The notes under the pieces: generated by a model
What the model saw: the letters and a program-made list of their open reading frames with translations, nothing else
Databases searched by the model: none
What the model was told of the DNA's origin: nothing
In this document: one piece after another, positions 56,540 through 64,000 of the stretch
Layout of the letters: each line of letters begins with the position of its first letter
Numbering within the stretch: position 1 is the stretch's first letter
Made by a program: the position numbers and the translations under genes
Source: Telopea speciosissima
Lineage: Eukaryota; Streptophyta; Magnoliopsida; Proteales; Proteaceae
Direction: 5' to 3'
DNA: 64,000 bases
Assembly: GCF_018873765.1 (NCBI RefSeq)
Contig: NC_057916.1
Coordinates: 28,247,501 to 28,311,500 of the forward strand

Positions 56540-59456
56540 TTGTCATTGATGCGTGATTTTCTTGGCTTCATTGTTGTATAAGCTATCAATGGTGCGTAGT
56601 TTAGCTGGTTTAAACAAATTAACGTAAATAATGTGTTTATGGTTGGGTTCAATGGTTGAAATTCTTAAGAAGCTCAGAGTCATGTTGAATTTTGATTGTT
56701 AATTAACCTGTTTATTGATTTATGAATGATTTCTTTTTTGTCTTATCAGAATCTGATCATTCTAGCCTTGAAACTTGAGTAACAGGAAAGTGAAAGCATC
56801 TGGAAATGTATGGCTGTTAAAAGGATGATTGAAACCATATATAAAGTTCTGTGAATTGTCGAGGATTTTTTTTTAACCTTCTGGGAGCTCCAGCTCCTTG
56901 ATAGAGCACGGGGTTGAAGATTACAGAACTCAGGTTCCTTGCACATTGGAAGCAAATAAATTGTTTACAAGCACATACTAGAAAACTTGTAGATAATGAA
57001 GTTGGTCACTGAGAAAAGAAACTTTTGTTCAGGTTGGACAGCAATTCGGATAGCATGGCACATGACCAACTGATAATTAACAGAGTTTTATAGGTATACG
57101 TAGACGATGAACTCATGAATATGGAAAAAAATTGGTTTTTGTTTTGGAAATCTGAATGGCACATGACCAACTGACAATTAACAGAGTTTTACAGGTAGAC
57201 GATGGACTCATTCATGGTTGTGGAAACAAATTGGTTTTTGTTTTGGAGATCAGATTTTAAAAGCCTGTGTTTATTCCAGTTAACTGATAAAGGGTGTTGG
57301 GAATCGGAGCAGAGGTTGAGATCAGATCTTGATTTCAGTGAAAGACGATGAAATCTTTTTTCTTTTTATTTTCTTTTTGGTTTTTTTGGGAACTTTTATT
57401 TTTTGGTGTATTGGAGCTAGAAATTAAGGAGGCAGGGCTTAGTCATTAATTTGTGAAATTGAAAGGCATTAAAAGGGCAGATTTGCAGGGAGCTGACAAA
57501 ATCTGGATTTTTTTGCTACTGCCAAGTGGGATTGTAGGGTTGTAGTAAGATCTTGCTTCTTCCAGAGTTTAAGAAAAGATTCCCTAGCCAGCTTTATGGA
57601 TCAGGTTCAAAAAGGCATTTCTGCTAGATACTAAGGTGGTTCTATTTTTTGAGGGTTGGATGCACTGAGCCACTGAGTAATACTGAAATTTATTGACGAC
57701 ATGGAGAACACAAGGCTTCATTTATACATAGCTGATGAAGCCAAGGAGTATAGACTGGTCAAACTGTCTTACTTGTCAATGACAGGGCTTTCTGTGCAAT
57801 GGAATGAACAATATCGAATGGAATATGGGTAAAAAGGCAGACCAGAAACCAGGTTGAGAGTTAGGAGGTGTCTTGAATGATAGGGCTAACTAAAGATGAA
57901 CTAAAGAGGCTGCGGAACTCCTGGGGATGTGATGAAAAGAATAACCTCCCTATTGTAAATTCAACCTGGAGATGGGAATGACACAGAGCCAAGGCCTGAA
58001 TTAAACCCGCTCAAATTGCTAGAGCTTCCCTGATGCTGCTGGAAGAGAAATTCACCGCTTCTGAAGACGCATATAACTGGCTCCACACATGATTGCGCAC
58101 AATAACACCTTACCTCCCAACTAAGGGTCAGATGGAAGTGCTGCATCGCAGTTCAATCTAGCGAATCCAATCTGAGGGTCGGAGGGAAGGGGATTGATCA
58201 TGAGACAAGGAAGCTGTCCAGATTCCATAATTCTTTAAAGGCCTTCTGAGTTGATTGGAATACCTCCACAGACATTCAGATTCTCTTTCCAAAGATTAAG
58301 TCCTTTCTTGCAATCCACAAATACCAACATGTTATCATAATCCGTCAATGCATGCTCTTAACATTTTCAAGTTGGCACTACTGCAGTAGCAGACTTGCCC
58401 AAAACTTACCCCACCCCCCAATTAAATATATAAAAAAATGAAGAAAGTTTTCTGCGGGGGAGTGAGCAACCTGTGTCTAGAAATAGAGGGGGCAAAATGA
58501 TCGCCCTGTTGATGGCTCTGTGTGCGCTTACATGTAGGGGCCATGGTCCCCCACAGAGAACTCTTTGCCATAAAAGAAAAAAGAAAAAAAATAAATAAAA
58601 CAGACATGCCATGGACTTAGGTATAGGTATTGGTATCCATATCATTCTCAGCCGTATCAAGATGGATTAGATAATTTTGCCCCTCAAAATACTGATACCT
58701 TGATTTTTTTAACCGTTTTTCCCTCTCCTGTTCCAATACCACCGATACATCGGATAGGTATCTTTTTCAAGCCTCAGAACATACCAACTTTACAATCCAT
58801 CTTTCTGGAGGATTGGGCATACAGATTTAAGACCAAGGAAAAGCTTTTTCAAACCCTAGAACATACCAACTTCACAATCCATCTTTCTGGAGGAAGGGAG
58901 GAAATTTTCTTTTTTAAGTACTCGTTGCTCGGTTTAAAGAGAGAGACATTTGAGAGCTTGAGTTGTACGTGAGGAAAACCTTTGCAGGCTTGGACAGTAT
59001 GATTGTGTAGAGAACAACTAGAATTTCTAAACATCTACAAACCCATCTACCAATTTCACTTGTGAGTCGCCTCTCTGCAGGTTTATTCACATACCTGGGG
59101 AAGAAGTAATAACTGAAGAACAATATGATAATTTATGGAATCTCATCTTTAGATCCCAGGAATTTGTAGCTTTATAATGTATCTCATCCATTACAAATCT
59201 CTCCTTTCTCTTTCTAATTTGAACTGTCACCTAGTAGAAATCGAAACTTTCAGAGAGAGAGAGAGGAAGAGAACAGACTATTAGTTTCATTGCATCTAGC
59301 AAATCGAAGATAACTATAAGTAGTCGAGTCCCTAGTAGGAGATAGTTAATAATTGATAAGTGTTCTTGATGGCTTTACAAGATAAACATAATGGGAAGAA
59401 GATCACAACCAAGGGGTGATGGTATTTATAGAAAACAAAACCCAGTAGGGTGAGAA
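56540..59456. other. Intergenic region between the hAT-derived and lectin kinase genes
   Basis: No gene recognised. Two local tandem duplications: a unit of about 100 bp at 57055-57152 and 57155-57251 (atggcacatgaccaactgat to tggtttttgttttgga), and a unit of about 82 bp at 58762 and 58844 (ctttttcaa, then agaacataccaact and cacaatccatctttctgga-type). 58620-58750 carries tataggtattgg/gataccttg words like the other CGATAC repeats. Confidence 0.6.
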
Positions 59457-61562
59457 TCAACGTCCCCCAGAGAGTACTCCAGAGAATCCCCCAGAGACTA
59501 CCCCAGAGATTCTCCCAGAGAGTAGCGATTCTGAAACTGTTGGTGATAGAGTACTTATCTTCTCCAGAGAAGAAGGATACGACATGACAAAAGCATCGAA
59601 CCCTACATTTGTAAATGATATGCCATTAGCAATCAGACTAAGAGATGACAGATCTGGTAGGGGAAGTTCTCCATCCAAATACTGCACAACCTGTCTCATA
59701 GTTGGCCTTTCTGTTGGAATGCAATTAGAACAAAGCAATCCAAGCTTCAACACAAGCTCCATTTCCTTCTCTACATAATTGTTCATCAAGTTTGGATCCA
59801 CTGTCTCAAGAATTGTTCCTCTACTCCAACAAGAGAACACCCAATCCACCAACACCAGATCTTGGTCTGCTGATGCTCTTGGTTCTACTGGCCTTCTCCC
59901 ACAAGCAACTTCCAATATAAATGCCCCAAATGCAAACACATCTGTGTTCGGGTTTGCCTTGCCTGTTCTTGAAAGTTCTGGTGCAAGATAGCCCAGTGTC
60001 CCAACCACATGTGTTGTTTGAGGTTCACTTTCACGGTTATACAATGTTGCAAGTCCAAAATCTCCTAATCTTCCATTCAATTCCCCATCCAATAAAACAT
60101 TACTGGACTTTACATCTCTGTGAACCACAACTTGCTCCCATTCTTCATGTAGATAAAACAATGCAGATGCTATACCTCGAATAATTCGAAATCTCTGACC
60201 CCAATTCAGCACCGGCGTTAATGGATCGAAGAGGAACTTGTCTAGACTTCCGTTGGGCATGAATTCATATACCAAAAGGAGTTCTCCTTCACGCCGGCAA
60301 TACCCCAAGAGGGTTACTAGATTCCGATGCCGTAGTCGACCGACGCTAACGATCTCAGCAACAAATTCTTTCATCCCTTGTCTTGAATCATGGGAGATTT
60401 TCTTCACTGCAACTTCAATTTTGGAAGTGGGTAATACGCCTCTGTACACCCTACCAAAGCCGCCACTACCCAGGAGCCCCTGATGCTTAAACCCATTAGT
60501 CGCAATGTAGAGATCTTTATACTTGAACCTATGAGGCCCATAATCGAGCTCCCATTCTTCAACCACTTCTGCAAATTTTCTCTTCCTTTTCACCATAATC
60601 AGGATTAAATAGATCGTCGCTGACATTAAACCAATGACAAGTACAGGAAGTCCTATTGTCAGAATTGCTGGTTTCTGGTTGGGTTGTCCTGTTACAGGAA
60701 GTTTCGGAAGTTGGGAGAGATTGAGTTCATTTGCTTGCCCGTTCACCTTGAAGCTCCATCCCAAAACAAAGTGATTTGTGGGAACGGAACCAGTAGAGGA
60801 TGAGAAACCCACGAACATGGACTCTTTCATGACCGGAGAAAGATCGCGAGACAGAGACAAGAGGGGAATAGCAGGTTTAGGAACATTGATTGGAGCTAAT
60901 GTTACATTGAGGTGCTTTTGGACACCATCGTAATCCACCCAGACTTGCATGGAGCGGCCACTGACGAGGCTTAGGTTCTGGAGCCGGCCGTCGTTATCGA
61001 AATAGGAAGCCGGAGCGGAAGCAACAGATATCAATCCATCGATATCAATACCGACATGGTTGTCGTTGATATCATTGAACTCCTTGCTCTCTACGGTGTC
61101 GAGCTCGACTGCGAATACATGATTGGTTGAATTGCCAATGTCGGTGCTATTGAAGAGGCCAAGATATTCGCTTGGAAGAGCACCAGGGAATCCTCTTGTG
61201 GGTGAGATAACAAAGGCGATCCCGTGACCGCTCAAAACAGAATACTGGGAAACGATGGCAAAGACATAAGTGGCGGAAAAGGAGAGAGAAGCGGCGGCGC
61301 CACCTGATGAAGATGGATCGAAGAAACGAATTGGGTTAGTGTAGAAGGCATGACCCTGCTGTTCTCTGTTAATTGCTTTGGTAAGCATGATAAGGCCATT
61401 GGATGTGATCTGGGCCATACCGTCCAAGCTTACGTTAGCTCCTGTAAAGCCATTGTAGGTGAAATCGCCTTCTTCTACTTGTGATGATGATGCTGATGAT
61501 GATGATGATGCTTCAATTCTCGCGAAGAGGAACAAAATGGTAAGTTTGAAAATGAAAATCAT
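59457..61562 (-). CDS. L-type lectin-domain receptor kinase (LecRK)
   Basis: Intronless, 701 residues from the ATG at 61562. I prefer this to an in-frame ATG at 61754 because it opens directly with a signal peptide (MIFIFKLTILFLFARIEA). Then come a Ser-rich linker and a legume-lectin domain to about residue 280 (FTYNGFTGANVSLDG, FAVELDTVESKEFNDINDNH, VGIDIDGL, MQVWVDYDG). A membrane span follows at about 300-325 (LTIGLPVLVIGLMSATIYLI) and a Ser/Thr kinase domain with all key motifs: GSGGFGRVYRG, VAVKK lysine, HRDVKSSNVLLD (an RD kinase), DFGLA and GTLGYLAPE. LecRKs sit in the plasma membrane and sense extracellular signals, many in immunity; the ligand cannot be inferred. The last 20 or so residues are a Ser-Gly repeat from a 12-bp tandem. 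No break seen. Confidence 0.93.
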   Translation of the reverse strand: MIFIFKLTILFLFARIEASSSSSASSSQVEEGDFTYNGFTGANVSLDGMAQITSNGLIMLTKAINREQQGHAFYTNPIRFFDPSSSGGAAASLSFSATYVFAIVSQYSVLSGHGIAFVISPTRGFPGALPSEYLGLFNSTDIGNSTNHVFAVELDTVESKEFNDINDNHVGIDIDGLISVASAPASYFDNDGRLQNLSLVSGRSMQVWVDYDGVQKHLNVTLAPINVPKPAIPLLSLSRDLSPVMKESMFVGFSSSTGSVPTNHFVLGWSFKVNGQANELNLSQLPKLPVTGQPNQKPAILTIGLPVLVIGLMSATIYLILIMVKRKRKFAEVVEEWELDYGPHRFKYKDLYIATNGFKHQGLLGSGGFGRVYRGVLPTSKIEVAVKKISHDSRQGMKEFVAEIVSVGRLRHRNLVTLLGYCRREGELLLVYEFMPNGSLDKFLFDPLTPVLNWGQRFRIIRGIASALFYLHEEWEQVVVHRDVKSSNVLLDGELNGRLGDFGLATLYNRESEPQTTHVVGTLGYLAPELSRTGKANPNTDVFAFGAFILEVACGRRPVEPRASADQDLVLVDWVFSCWSRGTILETVDPNLMNNYVEKEMELVLKLGLLCSNCIPTERPTMRQVVQYLDGELPLPDLSSLSLIANGISFTNVGFDAFVMSYPSSLEKISTLSPTVSESLLSGRISGVVSGGFSGVLSGGR
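59464..59523 (-). repeat. 12-bp tandem repeat encoding the LecRK C-terminal tail
   Basis: Five units of 12 bp (consensus ccccagaga plus three variable bases) encode SGRI SGVV SGGF SGVL SGGR at the very end of the receptor kinase. Units differ mostly in the last bases, so the tail varies at two of each four residues. Confidence 0.85.
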
Positions 61563-62080
61563 TGCATCCGGATTCTGGAACCTTAAACCCTCCTTAATTG
61601 AAACACATTGGTATCTTAGTTTTGCTGTGTTTTTCTTTACTTGTTCTTCATCCTTTCTTCTGTTCATGAGACCAACTAAAATATTAAAACATAAACAATT
61701 TAAGGTCAACCACCTAGTTGCCAAGTCAAGTCGAAGAGTTGTTAGACCATCCAATCATATTAAATTGCATGCAGAGAATTCACATGCCAGCCAAGGCGGA
61801 TTCCCATAGAATTAAATTGTGGGGACCAGCTAAAATACTTCAGTATTACTGGAATTGGAAGCTAAATAGCAATTAATGGAAAATTTCAAAGGGGTTGGGA
61901 ATTTTTTTTATTTCTTCCTATCAGTATTGGAGAATTGGAGAATCAAATGAATGAGGTGCAACAAAACGGTTTCATACATAATAGGGGTAAAATGATTCTT
62001 TCATGTGAGAAAAAGAAATAATCATATAATGCTTCAGCAGTTCATAGAACTTTTTTCCTTTATAATATTAGTAGGGAGAA

Positions 62081-62206
62081 TGTTTTCTGTGTCGCAGCGC
62101 AGGTTGTGTCTAGATACATGGGCCTGTCAATCGGAGGGCAGGGTGATCATTGCACCCACCTCCATGTATCTGGATGCAGCCTGCACTGTAGCACAGAGAA
62201 CAACAC
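62081..62206. repeat. Foldback MITE-like repeat
   Basis: Inverted arms: tgttttctgtgtcgcagcgc aggttgtgtctagatacatgg against the inverse of ccatgtatctggatgcagcc tgcactgtagcacagagaac. About 45 bp each with roughly one mismatch in five. Target duplication not resolved. Confidence 0.65.
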
Positions 62207-63180
62207 CCCATACTAGCATTAGCATTAGGAAATTCTTTTTGCTAACCGTTTTTTTTTTTTTAATGGGCACAATTGCGTTTACAGTTGTCTATAGGACCAC
62301 CTTATATCCTGAATAGGACCACTTTATTTGATTTATGGAAGCTTGTTCAGAGTAGACATTTGGATTTGGATTTGGTTTCTATTACAACTCGTATGATGAT
62401 GGGGATTAGGGAGGACATCTTTCTCTACTTAAATTCTTGGTATCTCAAAAAGTGTAGACTAAACCCATTATAGAGATAGGATTAGAAATGACAATGGTTG
62501 GATCGTATGACTAAGGTCTCTTCATCCTACGTGATGGCAGGTGGGACCTTGGCCTTTCCACCTCCCCTTCCCTCGTGGAAGCCTGGGCTGACCAGTAGAG
62601 TATCCCTAGAAGGCTCAGGGGCAGGTTTAAGGAAAATATTCCTAGCCATAGTTTCACTACCTAGAAATACACTTCACCTACTCAAGTTTTCCTTTAACAA
62701 AGATCCCTTTCGATTCTTATTTGTTGTTTGCATTGGAATGCCCTACGAGATGTCAACCATCTTATCTTATCTTTTCCTGTCAGTTCTGTCAAAGGTAATT
62801 TAGGAATCCATCTATGCCAAGTGTTGCCATTCTTTAGACCCATTAGGTCCTTTGACTGGGAGTGGACATGGTTATTATCCGATTTCTTTTGAAATCGATT
62901 TATGATAATATTGGACAGTTAATGTTTTCTGTTATAATTTATCATATTTGGTGAAAATGAAACAAGAGATATTGGTTTACCTTCTCCCACACATTTCATT
63001 AGATTTGGACTTCCATCTCATTTGATGTTCGATAGAAAAGCCTATACCTACTCTCCTCGTCTAAAGATACCCCAAGGAACCAGCATATATCACTTTGTCT
63101 TGGGATCTTCCAGTTCAATTTGTCTCCCCCACCCCATTCCTTGGTGCCCCCCTCTTCCCTCATTTTTGTTCCTCTTGGTT

Positions 63181-63402
63181 GGATAAAAATCCTCATCAGT
63201 GCTTAATCTTACGGTGCCTTTGCAGTTTGGGTTTACGAGTTCGACACATGGAAGATGTTTTATCCAAAAGGTACGAACTCAAGCAAACCCAGTTGTTATT
63301 ATTTTTTTTCCTTTCTACTCGAACTCGCACCGTTGGATAAAGTATCTTCCACGTGTCGAGACTTGAGAGCTCGCAAACCCAAATTGCAGAGGATTTTTAT
63401 CC
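63181..63402. repeat. Foldback MITE-like repeat
   Basis: 222 bp with ends ggataaaaatcctc and gaggatttttatcc. The arms continue with tgcagtttgggtttacgag, cgacacatggaagatgtttt and atccaa, pairing with ttggataaagtatcttccac, gtgtcgagac, ctcgcaaacccaaattgca. The left arm carries a 26-bp insertion (atcagtgctt...). Central loop is short and T-rich. Confidence 0.75.
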
Positions 63403-64000
63403 CCTTTGATTTGTGTTTCCTGTTGGTTGCTCGCTTGTTGAGCTGTGGCTCTTGTCCTTTGTTGTAGGCTTGTTGAGCGGCTTGTGTTGAGGGGTTTGCC
63501 ATGTTCACGTTGGTTTCTTGTTAGTATATTATTTATTCATAGCAATGGTTTCCCTCAATAGTATTGGGAAAATTTTAATCCCTAAAAGCCTCTTTTTGTT
63601 GTAGTGCAGCCGACTACACTTCTCTTTAATATTAAAATAAAAAGATCCAATTTTTTACAGAATTTATTTGACCTTCTAGCATAATTTAAAATTTTGATAT
63701 TATTTCTGTTTTTTTTTAATGCATCTTATATAGATTTATACGGAGAAGTCGGTTTCGTATGGATCATGGACAAGGCTACATTATTGGTTGCAGATCATAA
63801 AAAAATCAGACAAAATCAAACTATTTCAACAACTATGATACTCTTAACTGAAAGAATTCGATCTGTTGGAGTGAGAAAAAAAATAGTTTTTTCAGTCTGA
63901 CCTTCACTCTATGTGATGATTTCCTTTCATAGTAGTATATTACAGATCAATTTTCAATATCTGTTTTTCCATTTTAAATTACAATGACAACAACTAAATA

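Larger units (their letters stand above)
61563..64000. other. LecRK upstream region and window end
   Basis: Holds the putative LecRK promoter (no clear TATA chosen), and two foldback repeats listed separately. An open stretch at 63694-63900 (VADHKKIRQNQTISTTMILL) was not recognised. No complete gene seen. Confidence 0.55.

Noticed and set aside
63694-63900. Open stretch ending KKIVFSV, suspected organelle gene piece
   Set aside because: I could not match it to any plastid or mitochondrial gene I know, so no identity is given.

Overview
This window is nuclear DNA of a flowering plant, most likely a eudicot. It has split genes with GT-AG introns, plant-only families (PLS-class PPR, LTI65/RD29, D-type cyclin, L-type lectin receptor kinase), an AT-rich background, and a dense load of plant LTR elements, RTE and L1 LINEs, SINEs, hAT elements and a MULE. 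The species cannot be fixed from the sequence. Exon positions were worked out by hand from splice sites, reading phase and family resemblance.

Layout. 1-2188: Ty1/copia and other LTR-element fossils. 2257-5950 (+): 3' part of a TPR-like gene with an RTE LINE in its last intron. 7517-9454 (+): intronless PPR protein. 11924-14839 (+): four-exon LTI65/RD29-like stress protein with ABRE and DRE motifs upstream. 15246-16995 (-): six-exon D-type cyclin, closest by eye to CYCD7. 18554-19585: inverted-repeat-bounded segment holding plastid-like trnM-CAU and rps8 pieces. 22552-36801 (-): GID4, the substrate receptor of the GID/CTLH ubiquitin ligase; eight small exons over 14 kb, with introns full of transposons. 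38655-39330 (+): decayed copy of a hAT-derived gene. 45003-48683: non-autonomous LTR element with a 1.3-kb MULE in its 3' LTR, followed by an L1 LINE and another LTR fragment. 52899-52937 (-): relic of GID4 exon 1. 53801-56539 (+): intact hAT-transposase-derived gene. 59457-61562 (-): lectin receptor kinase.

Two results stand out. First, the divergent pair GID4 / hAT-derived gene exists twice in direct orientation. The proximal copy kept GID4 and lost the hAT-derived gene; the distal copy kept the hAT-derived gene and reduced GID4 to its first exon and promoter. Second, five repeats (28990-30106, 31682-32589, 33882-35531, 37222-38256, 42660-43468) form one non-autonomous hAT family. Four have 8-bp target duplications. 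Their ends carry arrays of short palindromic words (CGAGATCTCG, CGAGATTTCG, TTTCGA) whose spelling differs from copy to copy, and several still share a related coding tail.

The host genes do not form a pathway. GID4 acts in protein turnover, the cyclin in the cell cycle, LTI65 in drought/cold response, the PPR protein in organelle RNA metabolism and the receptor kinase at the cell surface.
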